Source: Succinivibrio faecicola (lineage in GTDB: Bacteria > Pseudomonadota > Gammaproteobacteria > Enterobacterales > Succinivibrionaceae). From it: 40,301 nt of DNA. Made by a program: the position numbers and the translations under genes. This document shows, piece after piece, positions 17,325-27,414 of the stretch (positions are counted from its first letter, which is position 1; each line of letters begins with the position of its first letter). The DNA lies in NCBI RefSeq assembly GCF_019448115.1, contig NZ_JAGFNY010000017.1, positions 1-40,301 of the forward strand. The letters are read 5' to 3'. The notes under the pieces were generated by a model. It saw only the letters and a list, made by a program, of their open reading frames with translations, did no database searches and was not told the DNA's origin.

Positions 17325-18916
17325 TAATGCTCTCTTGTTGCTGAGAACTTAACCTTAGGATATCTTTCCTGATTCAGGCTCAAGTTCACATTAGATGTTG
17401 CAAGGAAGGTCAGATTGTCACCGCCATCAAGAGCAATTGACTGAGGAACCTTGTTCTGAATTTCTTCAAGAGCCTTTGGATCATCAGATGTCAGCCAGCG
17501 GGCAGTGCTTACTGCAACAGCTTCATACTTAGCATCAACGTTATATTCATGCTTTAATCTTGATACAACAACGTCAAACTGCAGAACACCTACTGCACCT
17601 ACGATAAGATCGTTGTTGATAACAGGTCTGAAAACCTGTACAGCACCTTCTTCAGATAACTGCATTAATCCTTTTAACAGCTGTTTCTGTTTTAAAGGAT
17701 CGTTCAAATGAATTCTTCTGAACAGTTCTGGAGCAAAGTTTGGAATACCGTTGAAATGAACCTTTTCCCCCTCAGAGAAGGTGTCACCGATTCTCATGGT
17801 ACCATGATTGTGAAGACCTATGATGTCACCTGCAACAGCAGTTGTAGCCTGCTCTCTTTCACCAGCAAGGAATGTAACAGCATCTGAAACAATCATCTCA
17901 CGGCCTAATCTTACATTGTACAGTTTCATACCCTTATGGTATGAGCCTGATACGATACGCATGAAAGCAATACGGTCATGGTGCTTAGGATCCATGTTAG
18001 CCTGTATCTTAAAGATAAAGCCTGTAAGTTTATCTTCTGAAGCTACAACCTCGCGCTCATCAGCAACTCTTGATAGAGGAGATGGTGCCCACTGTGTCAG
18101 ACCATCTAGCATGCAGTCAACACCGAAGTTACCTAAAGCCGTACCGAAGAATACAGGTGTCAGTTTACCCTGCAAGAAAAGCTCAAGATCAAACTCATTT
18201 GAAGCTCCCTGAACAAGCTCGATATCTTCACGTAGCTTTGCTGCGGCATCTTCACCAAGCACAGTATCAAGCTCTGGGTTATCTATGCCCTTGATGCACT
18301 GGGCTTTCTGAATATGATAACCTTCACCTGAATGATATAAAAGAACCTCATCTCTTAAGATATGATAGATACCCTTGAAAGATTTACCTGCACCGATAGG
18401 CCAGGTAATAGGAGCACACAGAATATCCAGCTCTGTCTCAACCTCATCCATAAGATCAAGTGGGTCACGGGTTTCTCTATCGAGCTTATTCATGAAAGTC
18501 AGAATAGGGGTTGTTCGTAAACGGGTAACCTCCATCAGCTTTCTGGTTCTTTCCTCAACACCCTTTGCAGCATCAATAACCATCAGACATGAGTCTACTG
18601 CTGTAAGCACGCGGTAGGTATCTTCAGAGAAGTCCTCGTGACCTGGTGTATCCAACAGGTTAACTACACAGTTATTGTATGGAAACTGCATTACAGAGGT
18701 GGATACAGAAATACCACGCTCTTTTTCCATATCCATAAAGTCTGACTTTGCAAAGGTTCCAGTTGAACCTCTAGCCTTAACTTCACCTGCTCTTTGGATA
18801 ACTGAACCGAATAAGAGAACCTTTTCAGTAATAGTTGTCTTACCAGCATCCGGATGGGAAATAATAGCAAATGTTCTACGTTTGCTTATTTCATTAAGTA
18901 TATTCTTATCAGCCAT
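17324..18916 (-). CDS. prfC: Peptide chain release factor 3 (RF3)
   Basis: The GTPase that recycles RF1/RF2 from the ribosome after peptide release. It has 530 residues (E. coli 529). The G-domain motifs are HPDAGKTT (G1), a GISV switch segment, [14 protein letters not shown] (G3) and FMNKLDRE (G4), and the class is set by the N-terminus [18 protein letters not shown]. First gene of the prfC-tatD-serB-radA operon. The ribosome site is weak (AAGAAAAA). Its promoter must lie in the gene-poor stretch upstream. Confidence 0.97.
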   Translation of the reverse strand: MADKNILNEISKRRTFAIISHPDAGKTTITEKVLLFGSVIQRAGEVKARGSTGTFAKSDFMDMEKERGISVSTSVMQFPYNNCVVNLLDTPGHEDFSEDTYRVLTAVDSCLMVIDAAKGVEERTRKLMEVTRLRTTPILTFMNKLDRETRDPLDLMDEVETELDILCAPITWPIGAGKSFKGIYHILRDEVLLYHSGEGYHIQKAQCIKGIDNPELDTVLGEDAAAKLREDIELVQGASNEFDLELFLQGKLTPVFFGTALGNFGVDCMLDGLTQWAPSPLSRVADEREVVASEDKLTGFIFKIQANMDPKHHDRIAFMRIVSGSYHKGMKLYNVRLGREMIVSDAVTFLAGEREQATTAVAGDIIGLHNHGTMRIGDTFSEGEKVHFNGIPNFAPELFRRIHLNDPLKQKQLLKGLMQLSEEGAVQVFRPVINNDLIVGAVGVLQFDVVVSRLKHEYNVDAKYEAVAVSTARWLTSDDPKALEEIQNKVPQSIALDGGDNLTFLATSNVNLSLNQERYPKVKFSATREH

Positions 18917-19490
18917 TTTAATATTTTTCTTGTGTATAAAACTGCGTGCTATTTTCGCTTATTTCAGCAAAAATTACAAACACAAGAAGACAAAGGATAT
19001 GATTTTATTTATCTTGAAATAGCAAAACTGCCTCTAAGAAAAAATAGGACAGAAAGATGATTTTTTTTGACATATGAATCTTTGCAATTCTTTTTGTTCC
19101 TCTAAAAAACCAGAAGTTCCCAAAATTCTACAAATATATCTTACAAACAATTATCTTTATGGCATGATTCAACAGCTTTTGGTGTTTGCAATAAGTTCCT
19201 TTATTGACAACATTGCATCTACGATGATTGGTGGGATTTATCTTGAAACATTCAAAGGAAAAGTTCACATAGTATATGTTGCCTGATATGTGCAGCAGAT
19301 CTGAGGCCAATAATTTCTACACCTGATGCTTCATCACTTTCAACTTTTTGATTTGTTCTTTCTCGGTATTCAATAATATGCATCTAACGGAATTTTGTCA
19401 TGGCAAAGGTTGATTTGACTGGCACGTTATTTCATTTTTTATAATAGTATTTGTACCATACCTTGCAATATTAGGATACCTCGCATAATT
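18917..19490. other. Gene-poor stretch upstream of prfC
   Basis: About 570 bases with no gene I can support. A plus-strand frame at 19074-19286 (70 codons, hydrophobic in the middle) and short minus-strand frames at about 19260-19380 are present, but all lack a ribosome site and resemble nothing I know. They could be fragments of a decayed gene. A perfect TATAAT at 19440-19445 stands 19 bases from TTGACT on the plus strand, but the next plus-strand gene is 1.6 kb away. The prfC promoter should lie close to 18920-19020. Confidence 0.4.
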
Positions 19491-19491
19491 C

Positions 19492-19517
19492 AAAAAAAGG
19501 AGAGCATTGCTCTCCTT
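19492..19517 (-). terminator. Rho-independent terminator of the YxjG-like gene
   Basis: A 9-bp perfect stem AAGGAGAGC/GCTCTCCTT with a 3-base loop, followed on the minus strand by T5 beyond the stem. It lies 65 bases after the stop of the methyltransferase gene. Confidence 0.9.
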
Positions 19518-19581
19518 GAATGAACACCACTTAATATAATTATCTACTCCTTATGAAATATACTTTTATATAGATTTAATC

Positions 19582-20694
19582 TTATAGTGCTTCAGATGCA
19601 ATCTCTTTTACAAGAGCTAGCTTGTCCCACTGATCCTGCTCTACAAGCTTGTTTCCGATTTCACATGAAGCAAAACCGCACTGTGGAGATAGAGATACTC
19701 TATCAAGAGAAATATACTCTGAAGCCTGCTTTAGTCTCTGCTTTATATATTCCTTGTCTTCAAGATCTGCTCTCTTTGATGTAATAAGACCTAGAACAAC
19801 TTTCTTATCCTTTGGAATATACTTTAATGGTTCAAAACCACCTGAACGGTCATCATCAAACTCCAGATAGAAAGCATCAACATTCTCCTTTGCAAATACA
19901 AAAGGAGCAACTCTGTCATATGGACCAGTGCAAGCATAGGTTGAATGATAATTACCTCTGCAGATATGAGTTGTAAATGCCAGATCAGAAGGTCTTCCCT
20001 CAAATGACAGATTGTTTACCTTAAGATACTTTTCAGCTTCAGCTTCAAAAGAAACCTCACCGTTCTGTCGATTATTCCAGTACTGCTCGTCAACAAACAT
20101 ACCCCAGGTACAGTCATCAACCTGAATGTTTCTACATCCAGCATCATACAGATCTTTAATTACAGTTCTGTAAGCAGCTGCAATATCATTTATAAGGTCG
20201 TTAATGTCTGGATAGAATTTTTTAGTATTTTCAACATTATCTTTTCTGAAAAGTTCTGCCAGAAGCTGAGCTGGAGCAGGAAAGGTCTGTTTTGCAACTG
20301 TATTATCATCTGCAAACTGATTTACGAATTTAAAATGCTCAACAAATGGGTGGTTTTGCCCTGAAATCTTACCAGTAATCTTTATAGAGCCTTTTGCAGT
20401 TTCCTCTCCATGGAAGAAATATCCGTGAGAAAGTTCAGTCTGCTCAATTCCGTTAAGTCCCCAGAAGAAATCAAGATGCCAGTAAGATCTTCTGTACTCT
20501 CCATCTGTTATAACGTGGTAACCTGCCGCTTTTTGCTTTTCAATCAATTTTACAATTTCGGCATCCTCAACGGCTTTTAGTTCGTCTTTTGAGATAAGGC
20601 CTTTTTTAAATAGCTGTTTTGCGTTTTGCACAGCTTCAGGTCTTAAAAAAGAGCCTACATAATCATACTTAAATGGAATAGATAAAGTAGTCAT
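19582..20694 (-). CDS. Cobalamin-independent methionine synthase C-domain protein (YxjG/YxjH-like)
   Basis: A 370-residue protein equivalent to the catalytic C-terminal domain of MetE alone, as in Bacillus YxjG/YxjH. It starts with YDYVGSFLRPE, contains DGEYRRSYWHLDF, and keeps candidate zinc ligands in THICRGN (His, Cys), LEFDDDR (Glu) and SPQCGFAS (Cys). These proteins transfer methyl groups to homocysteine or a related thiol; without the MetE N-domain the methyl donor may differ from methyltetrahydropteroyl-triglutamate. I use the ATG at 20694 because GGAG lies six bases before it; another in-frame ATG at 20700 abuts that site directly. It is monocistronic with a strong terminator, and divergent from the pel operon across 390 bases. 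Confidence 0.88.
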   Translation of the reverse strand: MTTLSIPFKYDYVGSFLRPEAVQNAKQLFKKGLISKDELKAVEDAEIVKLIEKQKAAGYHVITDGEYRRSYWHLDFFWGLNGIEQTELSHGYFFHGEETAKGSIKITGKISGQNHPFVEHFKFVNQFADDNTVAKQTFPAPAQLLAELFRKDNVENTKKFYPDINDLINDIAAAYRTVIKDLYDAGCRNIQVDDCTWGMFVDEQYWNNRQNGEVSFEAEAEKYLKVNNLSFEGRPSDLAFTTHICRGNYHSTYACTGPYDRVAPFVFAKENVDAFYLEFDDDRSGGFEPLKYIPKDKKVVLGLITSKRADLEDKEYIKQRLKQASEYISLDRVSLSPQCGFASCEIGNKLVEQDQWDKLALVKEIASEAL

Positions 20695-21084
20695 TGTCAT
20701 CTCCTATAAAAACGATCTTTAATATTTAGAATTTCAATACCTACAGTCTATTATCAATTTATAGATTAAGATAATACTATTTTTTGATACCAAACTATAG
20801 ATAATGCCTATAATGTACTGACATTATTCTTCTGTATTCTCTATTGCATAAACTAGATAAGAAATCATAGCTCCAATACCGAGCAACTCTTTAAAAGGCA
20901 TATTTATCTTTTTTTTCAAAAAAAAAATGCTTGCATTGCAAAGTAATTGGTATAAACTTAGCGGATACTTATAAAAACTATAAATAATTACCATTTCTAA
21001 TTTGCCTTTCATTCAACTTTTTAGGCTATAAAGCATAAAAACGGACAATTGATCCCAAAATAAAATACTCAAGAGAGAAAAAAA
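20695..21084. promoter_or_regulatory. Divergent regulatory region between the YxjG-like gene and pelA
   Basis: It holds no credible gene; a 62-codon minus frame at 20824-21012 looks accidental. Close to the methyltransferase gene there is an interrupted palindrome TCTAT-N9-ATAGA (20747-20765), and the heptamer TATAGAT occurs at 20760-20766 and again at 20796-20802. This arrangement would suit a LysR-type or similar regulator. Towards pelA there are A/T tracts, a TATAAA at about 20952 and a CTATAAA near 21025, but no convincing -35 partner. The pel promoter cannot be fixed by eye. Confidence 0.45.
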
Positions 21085-23826
21085 TTGAAAATCATTAAGG
21101 TACTGTTAGCTCTGTGCTTTGTGTTTTTTATGCATTCTTCATACGCTAAAACTGCAAAGTCAATCTGCTTTTACTACAATGAAGTTGATTCTGTTAGAGA
21201 ACTTATTAACTTTGACAGAGTGGTCCTTGATCCAGCTAATGTCACACCAAAACAGATTCAGACACTAAAGAATACAGGTGTAACAGTCTATGCATATCTC
21301 TCTGTGGGCGAATTTGACGAAAATGTCCCTGAATCTCTTAAACCATCTGTAAAAAGTCATAATGATGAGTGGGACAGTGCTGTAATGGATGTCAGCGATG
21401 AGAACTGGCATAAATACCTTGAAAAGCAGACAGCTCTACTTAAAAAGGCAGGTTTTGAAGGTTTATTCCTAGATACATTAGACAGCTACTATCTTTACGC
21501 AGATGAAGATGAAAATCCTGAGTATTTTGAAAAACAGGTAAACGGTCTTAAGGATGCTGTTGAAAAGATCCACAAGATTCTTCCAAATCTGATTTTTAAT
21601 CGTGGATTTGAAATTTTCCCACGAATTTCATTTAAACCAAAGGCAATTGCTTTTGAATCATTGTACAAAGGTTACAATGCATCTGACAATACATATACTG
21701 ATGTAAGTGAAGAAGATAGAAAATGGCTCTTAGAAGCTGTAAAACCAGCGCTAAAGCAGGGCGTGGAAGTTATTGCAATTGACTATCTTGATGATACAGA
21801 TCAGAAAAAGAGAACTGAACTTGCAAAAAAGATTGCTGAACTTGGATTTACCCCATATGTATCTGACGGCATGCTCTACGGTTTTGGAACTAGTTATGTT
21901 TACTGCATACCTAAAAGAGTTTTAACTCTCTATGATGGAAGATTCTCAAGTCAGCTGATTAGTGCTGCTCATACAAGAATTGCAACACCTCTTGAATATC
22001 TTGGATATGCAGTTGATACAGTTGATATCAATTCACTAAACTACAGCACCATAGACAAAACAAGATATGCTGCTTTAGTAACCTATTTTGATAGCGTAAG
22101 TAGTTTTACAGATCATCCTGAATTTGATAAGTATGTACAGACTCACATAGGATATATTCCTATGCTTTTTTTAGGAACTATACCTCAGGATCCTAAAACT
22201 CTAAATGCACTTGGAATGCAGTACGGTGCAGAAGTACCACCTCCATACAGACTGCATAAAGATGATGTTCTATCAAAGGGGCTTTTAAATCCACATTTTA
22301 GTAAACTCGATCAGGTAAATGCACTTACCATCTCTAAAAAGGATGGCTTTAAAAGTCTAGTTTACATAGAAAACCAAAAGGGTAATACCTCTACTTTAGT
22401 TTTTAAGGCTCCATGGGGCGGTGCTGCAGTATCTCCATACCCTGTTGAATCCTTAAATAACAACACTGATACATGGCTTGTTGATCCTTTTGTTTTTTTG
22501 GACAAGATGCTCAATCTTCCAAAAATTGTAGCTGCTGATGCAACAACTGAATCAGGACGAAGAATTCTTACATCCCATGTTGACGGTGACGGATTTCCTT
22601 CAAGATCATGGTTCAAGGGCACTCCTCTTGTAAGTGAGGTTTTATACGAACATGTCTTTAAGGGTATTGATGTACCTCATACTGTATCTATTATTCAAGG
22701 CGAGATTGCTAAAGACGGTCTTTATCCAAAAGACAGTAATATGCTTGAGGATGTGGCAAGAAAAATATTTGAACTTCCAAATGTTGAAATCGCATCTCAT
22801 ACATTCTCACATCCATTCAACTGGGATATGAGATGGCTTGATTCTAACCTTATATACGGTGAGCATCTGAATATTCCTGGCTACAAGCTTGATTACAACA
22901 AGGAAATGAAAGGTTCTATTGATTACATCAATACAAGACTTGCACCAAAGGGAAAAAAGGTAAAAGTATTTTTGTGGTCAGGTGATGCTAATCCAACAGA
23001 GGATATGGTTGTAAAAATTGATAAGCTTGGAATTCAGAATCTTAATGGTGGAAACACAACTATCAAGAAAGGTGAAGAATCTCTTACAAACGTATCTCCA
23101 ACTGTGTGCTGGTATAAAGATGGTGTTCAAGTATATGCACCTCAGATGAATGAGAACGTATATACAAACGAGTGGACTGAACACTATGACGGTTTTGCAA
23201 GAGCAAAAGAGACATATGAACTTACTGGCTCTCCAAGAAGACTCAAGACAATCAGCATTTACTATCATATGTACTCAGGTACCTATGAAGCTTCGTTAAA
23301 GGCATTAACAAGTCTTTATGACTATGCTCTATCACAGGAGGTTACACCTCTATTCATTTCAGACTATGCAAGAAGAGCTAGAACACTGTATGAAACAGGA
23401 CTGTCTAAAGATCTGAATGGAACTTTGCATATCACATCAACAGGCATTCGCTCTATTAGAGTTCCAAAATCCTTTGGTTATCCTGTAAGCTCTGATATTG
23501 TCGGATTTAATGATGCCATAGACGGTTACTATATGATTTTAAACAAGAAAAGAAATACCGTCAGATTCACAAAAGATCACAAAATCAAAGCTGAGCTTAA
23601 GAGTGCAAACGGAATTGTTGAGAAGTGGAACAGACTAGGTTCAAAGATTGAATTTGCATTCAAATCATATGTACCACTTACTGTAAGTCTCTGGTCAGAC
23701 AGTAGATGTCAGGTTGTTTCATCAACTGGATTTGACCATACAAGAGAAGGTTATGTTGATACTTTCTCAACTGATGAGAAAGGATTGATTTCAGGCACAT
23801 TTATCTGCAACCAGGTGCGAAACTAA
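21085..23826 (+). CDS. pelA: PelA, Pel polysaccharide glycoside hydrolase and deacetylase
   Basis: A 913-residue periplasmic enzyme that cleaves and deacetylates the Pel polymer before export (P. aeruginosa PelA has 948). It has a signal peptide ending HSSYA at residue 21. A GH114-type hydrolase barrel covers about residues 25-260, with FLDTLDSY and the likely catalytic Glu191 in AFESLY. A reductase-like middle region follows, then a CE18-type deacetylase with SHVDGDG (Asp500, Asp502) and SHTFSH (His572, His576), the catalytic and metal residues known in PelA. A beta-sandwich end follows. The start is a TTG with AGAGAG seven bases upstream; it places the signal peptide exactly, and no ATG fits. 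First gene of the pel operon; pelB starts 3 bases after it. Confidence 0.93.
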   Translation: MKIIKVLLALCFVFFMHSSYAKTAKSICFYYNEVDSVRELINFDRVVLDPANVTPKQIQTLKNTGVTVYAYLSVGEFDENVPESLKPSVKSHNDEWDSAVMDVSDENWHKYLEKQTALLKKAGFEGLFLDTLDSYYLYADEDENPEYFEKQVNGLKDAVEKIHKILPNLIFNRGFEIFPRISFKPKAIAFESLYKGYNASDNTYTDVSEEDRKWLLEAVKPALKQGVEVIAIDYLDDTDQKKRTELAKKIAELGFTPYVSDGMLYGFGTSYVYCIPKRVLTLYDGRFSSQLISAAHTRIATPLEYLGYAVDTVDINSLNYSTIDKTRYAALVTYFDSVSSFTDHPEFDKYVQTHIGYIPMLFLGTIPQDPKTLNALGMQYGAEVPPPYRLHKDDVLSKGLLNPHFSKLDQVNALTISKKDGFKSLVYIENQKGNTSTLVFKAPWGGAAVSPYPVESLNNNTDTWLVDPFVFLDKMLNLPKIVAADATTESGRRILTSHVDGDGFPSRSWFKGTPLVSEVLYEHVFKGIDVPHTVSIIQGEIAKDGLYPKDSNMLEDVARKIFELPNVEIASHTFSHPFNWDMRWLDSNLIYGEHLNIPGYKLDYNKEMKGSIDYINTRLAPKGKKVKVFLWSGDANPTEDMVVKIDKLGIQNLNGGNTTIKKGEESLTNVSPTVCWYKDGVQVYAPQMNENVYTNEWTEHYDGFARAKETYELTGSPRRLKTISIYYHMYSGTYEASLKALTSLYDYALSQEVTPLFISDYARRARTLYETGLSKDLNGTLHITSTGIRSIRVPKSFGYPVSSDIVGFNDAIDGYYMILNKKRNTVRFTKDHKIKAELKSANGIVEKWNRLGSKIEFAFKSYVPLTVSLWSDSRCQVVSSTGFDHTREGYVDTFSTDEKGLISGTFICNQVRN

Positions 23827-23829
23827 ACT

Positions 23830-26800
23830 ATGTATACAAACAAGAAAAGCAGTAAAAATCATATTCATCTGCTAAGCAAAACTACTATTGCACTACTGGT
23901 AACAGCAACAGCTGCTGCTGTATATTTTTTAACACCTACTTCAACATCTCTTGAAGAGAAAATTGCAAAAGCTCAGTCTCCTGAGGTTTCACTTGCATAT
24001 CTAAATGAACTTGAAAAAGTTCATCCAAACGATCCTATGCTCCCATATCTTAGAGCAAAGATCTATTACGACAAAGGAAACTACAATGAGGTAATGGAGC
24101 TTCTTGCACCACAGATTAAAGAAGATCCAAAAAAGCGTTCAGCTGATACCTATATTCTTTATATAAAGACAAAGATTGCACTGGCTGGCTCCATTAACAA
24201 TCAGAGTGAAGAGGCAACTCTAAATGAGGTAAGAGCTGAGATTAAGGCATTTCATGTAAAGGATCTTAATGACGAGCAGTTAAGAGAACTTTCAGATATT
24301 GCCTTAAGCATGGGAATGCCTGATACTGCATATGAATATCTTTACAAGGTAAAGAGAATTGATTCAAAGACAAGAAAGCGTCTTTACAATCTGGCTTTGC
24401 AGGCAGGTAATTTCAAGGCTGCAACTGATTATATGTATACAGAATACATGCAGGATGAGTCACTAGAAAAAGCAGATGAGCTTTTTGCACTGTATCTTCA
24501 GTCAGCAAATGCTTCTTTGTATAAAGAGTTTCTTGAAAAGTACGACGGTACTTTCAAGGAAAATCCTGTATTTATCAAAAAGGAAATTGAAACAGCCAAC
24601 AGACTTGGCTTATATGATGATGCAGAAAAACTTTTAATAAAACTCTGCTCTCTTGAAAGAAATGAAGACAATTTAAAACAGCTTGCTAAAGTCATGATAA
24701 ACAAGGGTAATCTAAAGGATGCAGCCCTTATTTATGATGAACTGTTCAAGAACAATCAGAAAAAGGAATACCTTGATTCTCTGCACGAGATCTACACATG
24801 GATGGGCGATATTGAAGGCTGTCAGAAAATTAGTCTTCAGATGCTTGATTACGATGCTACAGCAGATGATGCAAAAAAAGGTATAAGTGAATCAAGAGCA
24901 TTAGCAGATCTAATCAATATTTCTGTGTTCTATGACTATATGTATGAAAAGTCAATGATAGACAACAGTGATATTGACGACTTTGTCGATACCCAGGAAA
25001 AGACCTACGGTACACCAAAAACTCTTGAAAAACTTAATAATCTTGCACAGAAAAATACAAAGAATGCAAAACTGTATTCACATATTTTAAGACTTAATGC
25101 CTATCTTAACGATTATGAGAATACAATAAAAAGCTATAACAAGTTATCAAAGCTAAGAGCTTTAAAAACAAATGAAGCAAAATATGCGGCTAATGCATTC
25201 ATTATGTCTGGTGACGATGACAGTGCACTAAGAGCTCTTATTAATGCTGAAGACTGGTTAAATCAGGCTGACGATGACTATCTTAACGAAGTGGCTTCTC
25301 TTGCTTGGAGCTGTTCTGACAGAGAACTTAGTGCAAAAGTCCAGACAATGCTGATGGAAAAAGATTCAGAAAATGTAAACTCTTATTATCTTGTTAAGAG
25401 TATCGACAAGATCAGCAAGGATAATGCAGATAAACTTTTAAAACTTTATTTGAAAAACAAGGATGAAGTTCTTCTGTATGAGCTCTTAAACTATGGTAGT
25501 ACAGAAGATGAGGCATTCTTAAAGAAGACTCTTGATAGCATCAAGAAGTTTGATGTCTACAATTCAATAGGAATTCTTCCTTACAGAGCTGCTCTTTTAG
25601 TAAAAGAAAAGAAGTACTCTCAGGCAAAGGTTCTGTACGAGAAGATGCTTTCTATTAATCCTAGCAGCATCGAGGCTATTGATGGTCTGTGCAACGTGGC
25701 TTTAGCATGCAATAACACACAAGAAGCAAAAAGACTTTATAAAAAGTACAAACATCTTTTTGCAGCTAATCCACAGACATTCTCTCTTGCAGCAAATCTA
25801 GCTGACACTGTTGGCTTAAAGAAGGATGCTTTAACCTGGTATAAGCTAGCACTGACAACTAATTCAGATAACGATACAGTAACTCTTATTGCTATTGCAT
25901 CGCTTCTTGACGAAACAGGCGACAGCACAAGAGCATATAAGATTAGAAAGTATCTTGCTAAAAAGAAGATTCAGGAGCTTTTAGCCTTAGACGATTCTAA
26001 GCTGACTTTCTCATCACTTGTACATAGCTTTACAAGTCCTGTTGCAGCAAAGAAGATTTTAAAAGCTCAGATGAAGCAAAAAGAAGTACCTCAGAATGTT
26101 GCTTCTGCTTATGTATCTGATCTTTTAAATGAAAATCATGTTCTTGCAGCTCAGTATATAAGAGCAAATAAGACAATCAGCGCTATGAGCAAGACTGATT
26201 ATGAAGAGCTCTTATATGCCTTAAAGACAAAAGATCTTAAAAAGATTGAATATTATGTAGAAAAAGGAAGCGGTATTGAAGATCCTCTAAGATACGACGG
26301 TATGAAAGAGCTTGGTCATAACCTTGATGCATATGAGTTTGCAAAGAAGAGAATTACAAAAAACTCAAAGCAGACTGATGCTGCATTAAGATCACTTGCA
26401 GCTTCTGACAAGGCTCAGCAGAACCACTCTTTACAGGCCCTTTATACAACCGTTGCAAGATGGGGACTTAAAAAGAGCGAACTTAATTACCACGGTCCTT
26501 ATGGCTATGGTGAGTATATGCTAAGTGCTGTATACCAGAAATCTAAAACTCCATCTGGTTTTACAAGAAAATCAATTGAAAGTGAAAAGAGACTTATCGC
26601 AAGCATAAGCTTTGATAAAAAAGACTTCTCACTTGGCATCAGTGCTGATCTTGCTGATGGTGCAGGAAAACAAAGAAACGGTATTCTCGTATCTGCAATG
26701 TACAGATTCTTTGAGCGCTACTCTATCGAAGCTAAAGGTGGCATCAATCAGCACTCTGCAGTATCTCATGCAATGTCTGTTCTTGGTAAGGACAACTACG

Positions 26801-27390
26801 CAGGTCTTGAACTTACAATGACACCATATGGCAGAGAAACTTTCATAATTTCAGGAACAACTCACAGCTACAAGACAAGGTTCAATGAATCATTAGGATC
26901 TGGCTTTGATATTGAGGCTACTGTGATTTCTCCTATATTCTTAAATGATCCTTTCGTTAATCTATACCTTAGCGGTGTTTATCAGAAGAATACTTTAAAG
27001 GACAATCCTCTTTATAAAACAAATGTTTATAACGGTCCTACAATTGAGATTACTGATGAGCTTACAGGTGATTTCAATTATGTATACAACACCATTACAA
27101 GCGAAGCTTTCATTTCAAGAAGATACAAGCGCCTGGCTCTTGGTACTAATATTGGACATGGAACTGTACAGGTTCCTGGTCACAGTATGCCATCACTTAG
27201 ATATATGATTGATTTTTCTACAGGTTATAACTTTACAGAAAAGAAGATTGATGCTTCAGTACAGTTTGGTGCCGGCACTAACGTATTCAATGCAAATGAT
27301 GAACTTTCTGTAAAAACAGGTTTTCAGACTGCTGACAGACAGGGCGACAGAGCCTTCTCTGTAAGTATCGGCTACTATATGGAATTTTAA
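23830..27390 (+). CDS. pelB: PelB, TPR scaffold and outer-membrane export porin for Pel
   Basis: A 1186-residue protein (1193 in P. aeruginosa). An N-terminal membrane anchor (about residues 15-36) is followed by a long all-helical region of tetratricopeptide-like repeats to about residue 880. The repeats are recognisable from recurring A-x-x-L-Y and Y-x-x-A-x-x-L-Y patterns, for example YSQAKVLYEKMLSINPSS. From about residue 890 the sequence changes to alternating polar and hydrophobic beta strands and ends YYMEF with a terminal Phe, typical of an outer-membrane barrel. PelB guides PelA and the polymer through the periplasm and forms the outer-membrane channel with PelC. The ribosome site is weak, which suggests coupling to pelA. 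Confidence 0.92.
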   Translation: MYTNKKSSKNHIHLLSKTTIALLVTATAAAVYFLTPTSTSLEEKIAKAQSPEVSLAYLNELEKVHPNDPMLPYLRAKIYYDKGNYNEVMELLAPQIKEDPKKRSADTYILYIKTKIALAGSINNQSEEATLNEVRAEIKAFHVKDLNDEQLRELSDIALSMGMPDTAYEYLYKVKRIDSKTRKRLYNLALQAGNFKAATDYMYTEYMQDESLEKADELFALYLQSANASLYKEFLEKYDGTFKENPVFIKKEIETANRLGLYDDAEKLLIKLCSLERNEDNLKQLAKVMINKGNLKDAALIYDELFKNNQKKEYLDSLHEIYTWMGDIEGCQKISLQMLDYDATADDAKKGISESRALADLINISVFYDYMYEKSMIDNSDIDDFVDTQEKTYGTPKTLEKLNNLAQKNTKNAKLYSHILRLNAYLNDYENTIKSYNKLSKLRALKTNEAKYAANAFIMSGDDDSALRALINAEDWLNQADDDYLNEVASLAWSCSDRELSAKVQTMLMEKDSENVNSYYLVKSIDKISKDNADKLLKLYLKNKDEVLLYELLNYGSTEDEAFLKKTLDSIKKFDVYNSIGILPYRAALLVKEKKYSQAKVLYEKMLSINPSSIEAIDGLCNVALACNNTQEAKRLYKKYKHLFAANPQTFSLAANLADTVGLKKDALTWYKLALTTNSDNDTVTLIAIASLLDETGDSTRAYKIRKYLAKKKIQELLALDDSKLTFSSLVHSFTSPVAAKKILKAQMKQKEVPQNVASAYVSDLLNENHVLAAQYIRANKTISAMSKTDYEELLYALKTKDLKKIEYYVEKGSGIEDPLRYDGMKELGHNLDAYEFAKKRITKNSKQTDAALRSLAASDKAQQNHSLQALYTTVARWGLKKSELNYHGPYGYGEYMLSAVYQKSKTPSGFTRKSIESEKRLIASISFDKKDFSLGISADLADGAGKQRNGILVSAMYRFFERYSIEAKGGINQHSAVSHAMSVLGKDNYAGLELTMTPYGRETFIISGTTHSYKTRFNESLGSGFDIEATVISPIFLNDPFVNLYLSGVYQKNTLKDNPLYKTNVYNGPTIEITDELTGDFNYVYNTITSEAFISRRYKRLALGTNIGHGTVQVPGHSMPSLRYMIDFSTGYNFTEKKIDASVQFGAGTNVFNANDELSVKTGFQTADRQGDRAFSVSIGYYMEF

Positions 27391-27414
27391 TTAAAAGTAA
27401 ATCAGGGTAAAAAT

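Noticed and set aside
20824-21012. Minus-strand frame of 62 codons upstream of pelA
   Set aside because: It contains a run encoded by poly-A/T tracts, has no ribosome site and lies in the divergent promoter region.
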